In this document: positions 31,901 to 44,099 of the stretch, piece by piece
Layout of the letters: the number at the start of each line of letters is the position of its first letter
Numbering within the stretch: the stretch's first letter is position 1
Assembly (NCBI GenBank): GCA_015501585.1
Contig: JADNRY010000001.1
Location: 992,001-1,056,000 of the forward strand
Source of the DNA: Rhodocollybia butyracea
Lineage: Eukaryota > Basidiomycota > Agaricomycetes > Agaricales > Omphalotaceae
Direction: 5' to 3'
Length of the DNA stretch: 64,000 nt
Translations under genes and position numbers: made by a program
The notes under the pieces: model-generated
What the model was told of the DNA's origin: nothing
The model's database searches: none
The model's input: the letters and a program-made list of their open reading frames with translations, nothing else

Positions 31901-34900
31901 GATACCATTGCAAAGGGCACTGACCTGCAGGAATGAATCAGAAATAGAACGAAAAATAAGATAGAAAAACACACTTGAACAGGGAAAATCGGATCCGACG
32001 TAGTACCTCCATAGTTAAGAATGGACTTGGATGGCACGACACTAACGGTTCGAAGATGCGACTGCGCAATAGTATTCAAGTTGAACACCTCTCCACGAAT
32101 GGTTGTATACACCTCGTTTGAAGTCTTATCGTGCGACGCGAGTTCATTAGCGTTGAACACATGTTCCGTAGGGCAGATGATCTTGCCTAACAGGGCAATA
32201 ATGAAGATTGAGATACCACAGCAGAACCAGATGATGAAGTTCAAAGCAAGCTTCTCTCTCCACGCTTGGCGTACATCGAGACGCTTCATCCGCCCAATCC
32301 ATTTCAAGCACGGATTTGGAACCCACCACGTCAAAAGCCAAACGAGGGCAACCCATCGCCGGCGGGCAGAGCTCTCTTTGAAAACTTCAGTGGTCTCTCC
32401 TTCTAAAATTTCTCCAGGCAAAGCTTCTTTGTTCGCCAAGGCAGCCTTATCAGCGGCCTGGAACATATTCCTCGAGGGCGCGTAGGATTCTGACCCAAAG
32501 TTGGACATGGAATCATCTCTGTGACTGGTGAGCCTGCTGCGACCATCGAAATCTTCACTGCGCAAAGATCGATCATCTCCACCGTATTCTTCGTCATAAA
32601 GGTCAGCACGTTGGAAAGGCGAAGCGTTGGCGACAAGAGGAAGTTCCTGATTTAAGGAGCTATAGTTTTCATTGTGACCAGCAGCCCAAGTGGCTTCGCC
32701 ATCAGCATTCGGGTATGAGTACGGAGCGTATGGGTCGCTAGAAGTGCGGGGTTCAAGGCCACCCTCAGCTTCCGCATCCCGGAGACGGTTTCGTTTCTGT
32801 TCCTCGACGTCGCGAGAGCGAAGCTGGTCTTCTAGAAGGTGAAAGGCGGCTTGAGATAGGAAGACCTGAGATAAACCGTTAGATACAATAGTAACGGTGA
32901 GAAAGGTGAACTACCTTGTGTTGGCCAATAACAATATCATTCTCATTCAAACCAAGCGCCGATCTTGCGTGCTCAATTCTATCCCGTTCGTCCTCACTGG
33001 TGACTCCAGCTTCCTGAAGACCGTCCTTATACCTATCACAAAACTCTTCTGGCATCATGTTGACCTCGAACACGTTCGCACACCGTTTCGCAATCTCGGT
33101 CAATCCAATACTCCTGATCTGACCCTTGACACTTCTTCCCTCGAGTTGATTTGGCAACTGAGAGTCGTTGGGATTGATACAAAAGATATGCCAAGATTGA
33201 GTGTCGTCAAGAGTTTCAAAAAGTGTATCTAAGGCATTACGGAACTCGCCTGCTACACATGAAGTAGCACTGGCGCCTCCAAGAACGGACGTGTTTCCTA
33301 CAGGATCGTCATCGTCGGCGTCGACGTTCTCTTTGACAGTGGCCATCCGTTTGATAGTTCCTTTGCGTCGAGTCGAGGGAGCACGCATGGGTTTGACATT
33401 CTGCTGGGCAGCAACGATGGTGTCCTCGTTTCGGGGATGAACCGTCGTAGCGATCTGCTTCCCACTGAAAAGACCTTTGATGAAGGGGTTGATAGACCCG
33501 GTACCCTCCATGCCCTCGACACCACGTAGGAGGTTGACGAAATCGGAGTTGAGTTCATCCTGGTTCCGCTCGATAAAGTTTTCGGAAGAGTAGGTTACTG
33601 GGCCATTGAAGTGGCTCACAGTAAACGTAGGGAACCCCGAACGATCAATGTTTCCTGTTTTAAAGGAGGAGTGGTTACCCCAGCGTTTCTGGAAAGCCTC
33701 GACCATGGTATGGTTCGTCTTCTTTGGTTGACGGCGAGCCTGGTCGTCCATGATGTGAATAAGACCACCGGGCTTGTTCTGGAGAAGCCTGACGCACTCG
33801 GTATTGTCAAAGTACTGAACGGATGGAACGAATCGAGAAATGCCCTCGGCAGTATATTCGTTTACATGAGCCTCGAAAAGACGCTTCTGCGTCCAGTGCT
33901 GTAGCCTCTCATTGGCGAAATTGATACAGAATTGGTCGAGGGAATTGGGACGAGAGGTCATATTCTGGGGACCAGGAAGGTCGAAAAGACCGATGAAGGT
34001 AGAGAAATCGTCCTTGCACAGACGCTGGTTTATGTGCTCGTTCATCCAAGAGAAGAGAAGAGAGTACAGAGCTTTGGCAAGATCGTCTCGGTTGTCGGAA
34101 GCACCATCGGGGTCAAGGAAGACGGTACACATCTCTTTCTTAACCAGCTTGGAACGATATGACAAAGATTGCTCCAGCTCGCTGGGTTGAACCCCCAAAA
34201 AGTCGGCGACGATGGCACAAACATCGGTATTACGCACCACAGCGGCGTCTTCGTTGCGGCCTCGGTCGATGATAAATTCGAGATTACCAAGGTGAAGAAT
34301 TGCGGCGAGAAGCTGACAGGTCTGAGCTACGTGCCTCTTTGAAAGACCGATGGTCTTGAGAGCGACCTTGAGTTGCTCGAACCTAATGGCATCATCATCC
34401 TTTGCTCCGTTAGGGCGGGCCGTCACATTCCTCTGGCCAAGATAGCGATATGCCGTTCTGTCCAGGAGGTGAAGATGTTGTCTCTCCTCTGGTGTGGCAC
34501 CGGCAACAAGGTAATAGAATATGTGGAAATTTCGTTCACCACTGGGTGCGCCAGCAACTCGGTTTCGTTCGAGGTAATATTCGAGAGTTTTGACACCTGT
34601 GAGTCGACCTCGGTCGCTAAACTGCAACTCGGTGTACTTTCCAAAGCGTGAAGCGTTTGGGTTAAAGAGTGTACGTGCGTTACCGAATGATTCAAGAACA
34701 AATTCGGCAGCAGGAACCTGGTTGCCGAGTTTAGCTCCCTTTTTGCCAGGGTTGGAAACGGAGAGCTCGAGAATGGACTTGATGGCTAGCCTACGTGACT
34801 CTGACTTGCCAGAGGCTGTCTCGCCGCTGCAAAATGGTCAAAAAAGATGATAAAACAGTATTGCTGGCACAATACCTGAAAATTATGCTCTGATCCTGTG

Positions 34901-35207
34901 TCGTCCTCTTCATATGATAGTACACATTATTGGAGAGCTGGAAGATATGAGGTGGCAGAGGTTCTTTGGGAATATTTGTATTTCGGTACTCTGCAGCATA
35001 TTTCTGGAGAACGTTGTCGGCATTAGAAGTGACATATTTGTGAGGGTTCATGGCAACCAAGGCTGAAGTTCCAGCGTTGGTATAGATGTTGTCCGCCATG
35101 AATCTCTCTCGAAGACATGCCACGATAACATCATCGGATATTCCTGACAATTTTGAGAGGTCGGTGACTGCCTCAAGGCGCTGGTGGAAAGTCGACTGTC
35201 GGTTCAT
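28973..35207 (-). CDS. Chitin synthase with N-terminal myosin motor-like domain (class V/VI type)
   Basis: Makes chitin from UDP-GlcNAc at the plasma membrane of growing tips. Ten exons (35207-34876, 34826-32915, 32865-31975, 31924-30887, 30836-30682, 30631-30547, 30489-30016, 29958-29689, 29635-29582, 29524-28973) give 1920 aa, normal for this class. Residues 1-640 are the motor-like domain with P-loop GETASGKS (about 112), switch [10 protein letters not shown] (about 166) and switch II FDLPGP. Next come membrane segments around [15 protein letters not shown] and [14 protein letters not shown], and a cytochrome b5-like part. The catalytic domain has VTVDAD-type [25 protein letters not shown] and QRRRW (about 1577), then more membrane helices. 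The C-terminal 60 residues are a DEK_C-type domain. Start: the ATG at 35207 (MNRQSTF). Rho1 lies divergently 1 kb away. Class V versus VI cannot be fixed by eye. Confidence 0.95.
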
Positions 35208-36217
35208 CGTCAAGGTTGATTAGTTTACCCAATGAAATAGGGGGAGAAATAAAGTACGCTGCAGCCTGAGAGCAGGCGCAACGTTCAAGGGTAAAATAAG
35301 CAACGGGTATGAAGGTGGAAGAAGAAAACAGCAAGAATTTTCCGGCGATGGCACGACGACCGTTCCAGTGTGGGAACTTGTCAATCATGTGCTCAAACTT
35401 TCTTTCTTAAATTCCCTGCTTCGTTCTTCATTCAAGGCCTGATTAACGAACATACTTAAGCAGTACTCGAGCTTATCTGTCTCTCATTCTCCAAAATCAA
35501 AGCTGAAGACTGCAGAAACTCCCCATCAGACGAAAACCCATCGAAGGTAAGGTCGTTCTCATGCGGTGCAACTTCAGCCGAAGCAATATCAATCGTAGTG
35601 AGCCTACGGCCTGGAGTCCACTTGTCGGCGAGACACGCCCGTATCCATCTCGCAAGTCAATTGCATCGTGATGCATCGTGACGAGCACGAAATCTCGTCA
35701 ACTTCCGAGCTGCACTTTCTCAAGTTATTTCTAGTTTCTCTCTGCATACTTTATAGGTTGCTATCATTGTACATGTGCTGGTACTCACTCACACGTATGG
35801 CAGTGAGGGCCATGCGACTCTTTCACTAACGCAACCAGGCTCTAGCCGACCAAGCAGATGCTACTGTAATATTTAGAATTTTGCCCAAGATTCGCGGTTT
35901 CAAGCTTCAAAGTCCCACCTTGCCCCGTAGAATACTCGCTTAGTCTTAGTCTAACTACAATGAAATGGTGTTCGGAAAACTACTGTAAAAGGAGCTGAGC
36001 GCTCGGCCTTCCGGAGTTGCCGACCAAGTACGGGCCGTCACCACGTGAAGCACAGCTTTGAAAGTGGTGTCACAGTTGACCAGTTTGAATCAGCCTCTAC
36101 AGCGTCGTTATCCTCTTCTTTCGAACTCCATAGTACTCACTTGTTGTTCCTTCATCAAATTTTTCTTACCCTCTGCCATCTTTTTAGTCTCCTTCCCTTT
36201 ACTTTTTACCCGTGACG
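35208..36217. promoter_or_regulatory. Shared divergent promoter region, chitin synthase / Rho1
   Basis: 1010 bp with no coding frame between two cell-wall genes transcribed away from each other. Pyrimidine-rich stretches lie just before the Rho1 start (36110-36210), as is common in basidiomycete promoters. A CACGTG palindrome lies at about 36042. No factor site can be assigned with confidence. Confidence 0.45.
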
Positions 36218-37360
36218 ATGTCTGAAATTAGGAGGAAACTCGTTATCGTTGGGGATGGTGCTTGTGGAAAGGTCCGTTTCTGTTTGTGCCCGAAAACATC
36301 CTCTACAAGGACTAATATTGTCTATTTCTTTCTTTTTTCCTCCAAAACATTCTCAAATTCCTTCCATCTTGCTCTACACTGGAACTGTGTTGGTCAAAAA
36401 TGACTTGCTCCACCTTTCTAATGGGCGGTTTCCTTAAATTCCATTCGAACAACAACCTATCTGTCTTTTCACCGGTATCGTTTGCGACTATTGCACATGA
36501 CGCCTACTGCATCCGACCATACTCTACATATCTTTTTCTGGAATAACGTAGACATGTCTTTTGATTGTGTTTTCGAAAGGCACATTTCCTGAGGTGAGCA
36601 TCTCAGTCATCTTGTTGGTGTTGCGGTGGCCACGCAATCAACATTGTTCCACGCCACCTGAGCGCTTGTTAACAATGTACTCATTTTTGTTTCTCGTAGG
36701 TCTATGTACCCACCGTCTTCGAGAACTACGTCGCCGACGTTGAGGTTGACGGAAAGCACGTCGAACTTGCCTTATGGGATACCGCTGGTCAGGAAGATTA
36801 CGACCGTCTCAGGCCCCTCTCATATCCCGACTCCCATGTCATCTTAATTTGCTTCGCTGTCGACAGTCCCGACTCCCTTGACAACGTCCAAGAAAAGGTC
36901 AGCCTTTTCCATTACAGAAGTTTCTCTCGGCACTCATTCTCTATTTCATATTTACAGTGGATCTCTGAAGTCATGCATTTCTGTGCTGGTCTGCCTATCA
37001 TCCTCGTCGGTTGCAAAAAGGATCTTCGTCGGGACCCGAGAGTCATCGAGGAGCTCAGAAAGACGAGTCAAAGACCGGTAACGCCTGAGGAGGTGAGCGC
37101 TCTATATCATTCATCAATCCTCACTTCTTGTTCCGTTTCACATGCTACATTTGCATGGGCTTGGCTATCTTTCTTTTTACTCATTGCACTGCCTTTCACA
37201 GGGAATGGCCGTCGCACAGAAGATCGGTGCTAAGCACTACCTTGAATGCTCAGCTAAGTCTGGAGAAGGTGTTCGCGAAGTCTTCCAGTACGCCACCCGT
37301 GCTGCTCTACTCTCTCGCCCTGGCAAGAAAGGCGGAAAGACTAAATGTCTCATTTTCTAA
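36218..37360 (+). CDS. rho1: Rho1 GTPase
   Basis: Small GTPase that activates 1,3-beta-glucan synthase and the cell-integrity kinase cascade at the plasma membrane. Five exons, 36218-36271, 36552-36593, 36700-36897, 36958-37092 and 37202-37360, give 195 aa, the normal length. Visible motifs: G1 GDGACGKT (split by intron 1), the switch I effector loop [28 protein letters not shown] (TKKD-type guanine recognition), [10 protein letters not shown], and a polybasic tail ending CLIF, a CaaX box that predicts geranylgeranylation. Intron 1 is long (280 nt) and directly follows the P-loop lysine. The start [12 protein letters not shown] is the family start. Paralogues Rho2 and Rho3 are less likely given the conserved insert sequence and CLIF. 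Confidence 0.95.
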
Positions 37361-38365
37361 ATGCCGTATACTGGTCCACCCATGGTATGTCGGAAAGGAC
37401 GTTGGCTGGCTTGTCTTCTATCGTATGTGTTGATAGGGAGGTTTTGCATGTCTGAGTAGGCAGTGGATGCGGATGTATTCTGTTTATGTTATGATGGAGT
37501 AATGGATGCCCTTTGGCGTAGTTTCGGAATTAGTCGCTCTTCTCACCGTCCCGTTACTGGTGGCGGTCCTTGTACTCTGCTTCGTCTCCACCATTTCGCA
37601 ATTTTCCCTAATGTACCCCCTCCCCCACCATTTCTTTTTTCATTTTCACTCATGATCAACATACCTAACGCGGCCTGGCCCCATATTGTTAGCATTGCTC
37701 TGATAGCGATATTTCCCTTGTCTCATTTATTATATTTTCTTCCGCGCTGTTGATTTTGTTCTCCAAATCGTACAGTAACGAATTTCTACCTATTTACCCT
37801 TGGATTCGCTTCCTTAATTCACACGGGTCAAAGCGAATTCTAGATGGCTGATTTGAGGAGTTGTAAATCCAACAGGCGATAATCTCAACTGCTGGCTCCT
37901 TCTCTGTTTTAATTCTTGTTTATAGGAAGGCACAGCTCAAATACTCGGAAGTTGTTGTCCTCCCCACCGGCCTCATGTGCATTTTATTTCTTGCCTACTA
38001 TCTTTTTTTTTTTCATTCGGGTCGATGCTAATTGCGCTTTTGAGAACTAGAAGCCATACATTAGACGGTTGGCGGTTGGCGGCTTATCGATATCACTCAT
38101 CTCATAGACTTCTTCAAGCCGTTGTTCTTGTCACTCCCACTACTATGAAAGAGACGTGGAATTCATTTTGTCGAGCAGAATGTGGCTCTGGCTTGCTCTG
38201 GACCAAACGATTGAGAAGATTCGTGAAATGGCCAGCATACCGCATATAAATGAAGAACTATTTGGACAATGAGAAGTAATCTAGGACAGAAAAATCACAA
38301 TTCGAGGGAGGTCTAATGTCGAGGGAGGTCTTACTAGTATGCTCTGGAAAATAAAAAATGAATAG
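37361..38365. other. 3' flank of rho1, no supported gene
   Basis: Pyrimidine-rich sequence with short unrelated frames. The direct repeat GTCGAGGGAGGTCT occurs twice close together near 38300-38335. Confidence 0.35.
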
Positions 38366-38385
38366 TATACTGGTCTTTTCATTTG

Positions 38386-38431
<46 letters not shown>

Positions 38432-38442
38432 CTGGTCTTTTC
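38366..38442. repeat. 42-nt poly-T flanked by a 15-bp direct repeat
   Basis: A pure T run (38387-38428) sits between two copies of TATACTGGTCTTTTC (38366-38380 and 38428-38442). This is the footprint of a poly(A)-tailed retrotransposition event with a target-site duplication, here almost only the tail (minus orientation), plus ATTTGC. Confidence 0.7.
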
Positions 38443-38701
38443 TATGTTGCCAGTGTTTTTAGAATCAAATTCCATTAGATATTCGCTGCACAAGCATTTT
38501 CTGATTTTTTGAAACACTACGGGAAATGCACCGGGAAAGCTCTCGAGCTCGAATAGCATAAAATTGGATAATAAAAAATAGATAGAAAGTTTCGTTCAGT
38601 ACCATCCTCTATTCCCTCTAAATCCGGTGGCCATCGAGGGAGGTTAAAGGCATTTGCAGCATGCTTTTTAAAAATTTTTGAAACACTACGGGAGTGATAG
38701 T
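38443..38701. other. Flank of TIR element with a duplicated word
   Basis: TTTTTGAAACACTACGGGA occurs at about 38503 and 38677 in the same orientation. No gene. Confidence 0.35.
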
Positions 38702-40305
38702 ACAGGGACAGGACAGCTCGTTTTTCAAACGCCGGCCATCAATGCCGAACCCAGGACCCCATGTACCAATTGCGCCAGTGAAATCAGGTGCTCAGTAGTG
38801 TCTTCAGCCTGGCCTTTTTAGCTGGTCTGTGTTCACCTCGCGTTTCGTTATTGATTTATTCGGGGTATATATAAAGGTTTTTTGCCCTTTCTCTTTTCGT
38901 TATGAACTCTGTGTATACACGTCAACAAATATAGTGCGCGATCACATAGTTATCACGCGGCTATGATTGTGAACGCTCCGAGTCTAACGCGCGTCGCGTA
39001 TACGTGAGGACTACTTGACTAGTATGTTGGGTGTTTAAAGTCACGCTCGTCACACTCTTCTATATACTTTACCTTGCTCTGTATCGTAAAATTATACATG
39101 CGATGTGCTCAACGAGCTAGGTGAAGGAGTCGGTGTCACGGGTTGCCAGAGGTAAACCAGTGTGTCCAAGAATTTCTCTTCTGTCTTCTTTATCCTTGTC
39201 TACTAGTTGTGCCTGCTTTATCCTATTGTGCGTATGATACAGGTATAAGCCACCTGAGAGTGAACCATGGAAGTAATGCTCTATACCAGACTCAGAATAT
39301 TTTGATACTTGCGAGTGTGGGCCACCGCGCCAAGCGCGTGGCAGGTACGAGTCCTGCAAGACACTAGTTATGAATCGTGCACTGCAACAACCGCCAACGA
39401 AATGTAAAAAACCGAGGAAGTAAGTGTGGGGGCTACAAAAATGGAAGTAAAGTTTATTAAGATGGATAAACGCTGTGTGGCGAAAAGAATGTACAGCACT
39501 GATAATCCACGCATTAGAGGTGCAACCACAACGGCATTTGATGCAAGAAGTTTAAGAGTAAAAAGGTAGATGCAGCAAAGTTTTGGGTAACATGGGATAT
39601 ACAGTGGGTACATCAGAAAGTCACATGCCAAGCGCTTTGACATTTCTAAATATGGGGAAACGATTCTTCCAAATTTGGGCAAGATCAACCCTAATCGGGA
39701 AGAAATTCCCACGCAAAACCGGCCATAAGGACGAGCCTTCATTACATTCAGGACTCGTAATTTGGTGCATTGGACTTGATGTTGACATGCTTCAAGTGGT
39801 GACAGACCTGCATGTCCTTGGCTATTTTGCAGCATGCATCTTTGTTTCAGTATTCTACTCTAATACAGTGGTGCTGGAATCTCAAAGGCACCACAGGCCA
39901 ACAGAAGTAGACTTCTCAGTTAAGCTACTTACGAGGGTGTTAAGACACATCAAACATCTTCAGATGCCACTATCCTGGAATTTTCAGCTGTTCGCTCTTT
40001 AGATATCTCCAGCGATAAGCATCCCAGTGCTGGAGGCGCATTGAGTTCACTCCCAGCATCCAAGCGATCCAATAATATAAAAACTCCTAGTACATAGCAC
40101 AGATTAAAAATACTTGGGAGCACTGCCAGTGAGTTTGCAGCTCCGAACTATCTACATAAGCATCAGCACAAATGAGATATTTTTTCTATCTTACTGAGAG
40201 GCTAGATGTAAGTGCAAGTGGCCATATACAAGTGCAATCGGTACATGGGGTCCTGGGTTCGGCATTGATGGCCGGCGTTTGAAAAACGAGCTGTCCTGTC
40301 CCTGT
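38702..40305. mobile_element. 1.6-kb non-autonomous DNA element with 66-bp perfect TIRs
   Basis: 38702-38767 is the exact reverse complement of 40240-40305; the ends start ACAGGGACAGGACAGCTCG. The CAGGG start resembles hAT ends, but I find no clear 8-bp target duplication. Inside are a TATA-bearing stretch (38868-38880), a GC-rich hairpin-like word near 39310-39355 (GCAGGTACGAGTCCTGC, similar to a Pol III B box), and a 155-codon frame (39835-39368, minus, without ATG start) with no domain. No transposase. Confidence 0.75.
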
Positions 40306-40610
40306 GGCCATACATTTCTAGCGTTCAACGTTCAGCTCCCCATGAGCTTGAACGTTTGGACCCACGTACGCTCCTCCATTTCGCTTGCAGAAACTAAAGT
40401 ACTTACCAAGTAACAGTGTAAGCGGAAAATGGAAATGCCGGCCGTCGTCGCGTCGTCATCGATCGATTTTAACAGGAAATTTTACTCTTTGGCTTTCCTT
40501 CTGCTCATTCAAAAATTTAAACAAGGTGAGGAAAAAAATAACTCTTTGCGAAATTTAGGACTGTCTGACAGGAATGTGTTTATAACCATTAGCTCTTATA
40601 GTCAACCCCG
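40306..40610. other. Intergenic upstream of the F-box gene
   Basis: No coding content seen; probably the promoter of the gene starting at 40611. GTTCAACGTTCAGCTCCCCA with a nearby complementary AGCTTGAACGTT (40325-40360) can form a small hairpin. Confidence 0.35.
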
Positions 40611-42879
40611 ATGACTCAAGGATTCACCATCTCATATTCTCCATACACTTTGCCCAACGCTATGCCCCCTGCAAAGTCGTTAACTCTTCCCACAGAGCTC
40701 ATAACAGGCTCCTCCCACGCAGGGGCAGCGCCTCAAATGTCTCCGATATTCAAGCTTTCCCCTGATATCTTGTATCATATCTTTTGGGACCTTTCTGGTG
40801 GTTGGGTCACGCTGAATCCGACATCAGATTTGTGGGTATTCACGCGCGTATCACGCTCCCTTCGTCTCGTTGGCCTGAGTTTCGCAAGTTTATGGTCCCG
40901 AATCAGCTTGGAACCGGATGATATAAGACAACACAAACACTGTGCAGTCGATATCCTGCTCACTGTTCTTGATAGAAGTACGGAAAGTTTCTTGCAGACC
41001 GGACACGAGGGAGCACATCTTCGTCTTCGAGTATACGTTGATATGTTGTTGGTTCATGCAAACCTTCTTGACATCCTCACGGCGCATTACACCCGGTGGT
41101 ATTCACTCGATTTGCATATTTCCTTGTTCCTCCTCAATACTCTCTCAGCCCAGATGGCCCCGCTCGGATTCCCGCTCCTTTCTCATCTGAGATTGAGTAT
41201 TGGTTCGGACCAAACCAACATACCAAGTATCGACGTTTTTTCGCTTTGCCCAGCGCTCGAGAGCGTGGAATTTGATTCAATTCCGAGGTGCAAGGCTTTG
41301 CGACTTCCTTGGGCACGCCTTACCCGACTCGTCGTCAAGGAACGGGTTCGCTCAGACTTCCTTAGGATGCTGCTCAGTGCGCCCGCTTTGCAACATGCAG
41401 AGCTCGTCTCAATTCTTCCTTCTCTTCATCCAGAAGACCCAAATGATGACCCGTTACCGAGATCTCGCATAATCGAACACAAAACTCTTAAGTCTCTGGT
41501 TTTGAAATGCATCCCCTTTGCTGTCGTACTTGACTCGCTGTATCTTCCTAATTTGACCGAGTTAACTATCGAACATACGGCCCAGGCGTCTTTTGGTAGC
41601 CTGCTTGGGTTCATTCAACGCTCTAACGGAGGCTCTCAACTAAAAACATTGACCATGAGCGGGACTTTGTTCCTCGAAGAACCCGAGGGCGCGTTGACGA
41701 GGTCAATGTCGGCTTCATCCCTATCTTCGTCTCTTCCTCCTTCGCCACTGTCAGAAACTGGACCCGCAGGGTCTCTGTTCAATCCTAACCTTGACCAGTC
41801 GGACTTGACCTCCTCCCCTCCTCCCTTTCCCACATCAGCAACCCTCATAGACGTCTTAAACGTTGCATCCGGTCTTACCACTCTTGTCTTGGAAGATTGG
41901 ACCCCTGTACAGAACCCTTCACCATACGACAAATTTTTCCTTTCCATCAGCCGGAGCGGAGATGGAGGGACGTGTTTATTGAAGAACGGGGTGAGCTTGC
42001 CTGGGACACCTGTGATAAGCGAAATGACTGCAACTACCGGTCTCAGCCGTTCTGCTAGCCTCGACGGGACATTCAGCCCTGGATTCCCAGGTCCGTTTAG
42101 CTCACTTCCACCTGCGGCCGCGATCCCTGTCCATTTGCAACATGTTACCTCGCGGTCATCACTGCCCGGTCTTCCTCGTCATCTCGCTAACAATCCACAC
42201 ATTGCTGCTGCTTCTGCTCATTTGGCCGCTGCTGGGGTTCAAATTTTGTCTAGTGCATTTACCCCGTTGGCTTCCAACGCTGGCGGTGCTGCGATGCCTG
42301 AATTGTCAACTTCAAATGGATCGAGTGCGCATATAGCTGCGTCCACTCAGACCCAGAGCCCGGAACCAAGCGAGGATGGATGTACGACTGCCGCTGTGAA
42401 TGCTGCTCATAGAGCGCTGGGTAAGCCTACTCGTTATGTTTTCTACTAGGCTTCTAACTTCTTTGTACCGTTTCTTAGGGATTCCACCTGACCACGAAGA
42501 AATTATGTTACCAAATCTTCAGACTCTGACCATCTCTAACCTTTCACGGAACATCATCGACTTGCATCTTCTAGCTGGAATGGTTGAGTCGAGGTGGCGT
42601 GGACGGGTCATCGACTCATCCTCGCATCCCAGATTGATGAGCACAAGGGCCATACGGTCTATGTCTGCTCCGTCTACCCCTCCCCCCTCCTCTACTTCAA
42701 GCCCATCTATCATCACTGCGATGTCCCTTCACACCGACCTCAGATTAATCAAAAACAAGGGCTCTGTGGGACGAATCAAGGCACTTCAGAAGGAGACTGA
42801 GGAAGAGGCGAGGGAGGGGAAAGGCCAGAGGGTCAAGGTTTATGTTAGCGCAAAGCGATGGGGAGGAGTTCAAGCCTGA
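40611..42879 (+). CDS. F-box/LRR-like protein
   Basis: Two exons, 40611-42420 and 42479-42879, give 736 aa. An F-box-like helical segment begins near residue 45 (FKLSPDILYHIFWDLSGGW, then VSRSLRLVGLSFASLW), the usual substrate-adaptor module that binds Skp1 in SCF ubiquitin ligases. Degenerate leucine-rich strands follow (FPLLSHLRLSIG, CPALESVEFDSI, HKTLKSLVLKCI, LPNLTELTIEH). The middle third is low-complexity Ser/Pro/Ala. The C-terminus after the intron is basic and Lys-rich. The ATG at 40611 is the first in frame; MPPAKS at 40662 is an alternative. This is one of three F-box genes in the window. The substrate is unknown. Confidence 0.8.
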
Positions 42880-44099
42880 GCCTCGTCTTCTCTCAGAATA
42901 CCATGGAGTGTATGTCAACGGTAACCTTGGGCTGCTGAATGAGGACTCCCAAACCAACAAAGGAAGCGCCAATACAAAGCTGTACACAAAGGTAAAACAG
43001 GTCGAGAAGGAACAGCTGTGTGTCCCGTCCAATAGCGCCGCACAACAGCGTAGATACAACGGGTTTATGGACAAAAAAAATATGAAAGCACACGCGTCGA
43101 AGGCTGCTAAACGCTGATGTCTCGTTTTTTTTTTCGCCAAGCCTTGAGAATGAAAACAAATGGACAATGGTTGAATCACTTTACCTCAATCGCAGAATGC
43201 AACTTTCATGACATTGCCAAAAAATATGATGGGTGGTGAAATTGGTGGTTCATATGTTTTCTGACTTGTCAGTAGTCGGATTGTTACTCGCGATCGGCGC
43301 CCAAGCCCCTCCAAGCCCTCATATTCGGAGAATACTGCGGGACCGGATCTTCTCTCTCCTTAAGTATATATTCAGACATCAGAACCTTAGTTGCACAGGA
43401 TGTTCTTCCCCAAATGTCGAGAAAGAACACACAACTGTACTCACCTTCATAAGCTCAGCGGACTTGTGCAACCCCCAACATTCAAGCTAGAGGACATAGA
43501 GCGTCTGTAGTTAAACGTTAAACCTTGGCAGTTCTTGAGTCAATGGTCGATAATTGTCACGGAGACAGGAACAACATTGATTCCAAGAGTGAATGGACAA
43601 GGAACCTTTGATTCAAAATTGGTATAAGTCCATAGATAATCAACACCTTTATTATACTCACCTGTGCATCCAAGCAAGCTTTAAGAGGTTCCAGGACCAC
43701 AATCAGGGGTCCTGCTTTAACGGGCCTCCTTCACCACAGTAGCATCGCGCAATGCTACTGTTTGCAACAGGCCGCAACACCGGGAAAATCTGGCAGCATC
43801 GGAAGATCTAAACCTGGAGAATGTTTTCTGTTTTCCAACAGAAACTTCAGGGTGGACGAACAATCGGAGCCTTTGAAACTTCTGACGTGGCAATTTCTTT
43901 TTACAATTTCCGAGTAAGCTCTGGATACAGATCGTATGTAGACGTACAGTTAAAAGATCTAATGGGGGAATAATGAAAGCGTCATAAAATACACATATAT
44001 ATGTAGGAGGTCGAACCAACAAATCGCTGACAGTTGACTTCGGTATTTTTCGGTCGCGTGCTAAAAGCAAACTAAATGGGCGGCGTAATTGTTCGTAAT
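42880..44099. other. Intergenic, convergent 3' ends
   Basis: Lies between the F-box gene (plus) and the thioesterase (minus). 42880-43150 reads as 3' UTR. No supported gene; frames at 43233-43490 and 43717-44070 lack ATG context and motifs. Confidence 0.35.

Noticed and set aside
38500..38580. Poly-K frame over the poly-T tract
   Set aside because: Artefact of the T run.
38868..39120. LTR-like stretch (TATATAAAGG.., many short direct words) inside the 1.6-kb element
   Set aside because: No matching second LTR in the window and no TG..CA boundaries found.
39305..39360. Possible tRNA-derived hairpin with B-box-like word
   Set aside because: No acceptor stem or anticodon arm can be folded; kept only as a remark.
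39368..39835. 155-codon minus-strand frame
   Set aside because: No ATG start, no recognisable domain, lies inside a TIR element.
42893..43179. Minus-strand frames under the F-box 3' flank
   Set aside because: Antisense shadows in UTR-like, low-complexity sequence.
43717..44070. 117-codon minus-strand frame downstream of the thioesterase
   Set aside because: Not continuous with the thioesterase exons and without motif.
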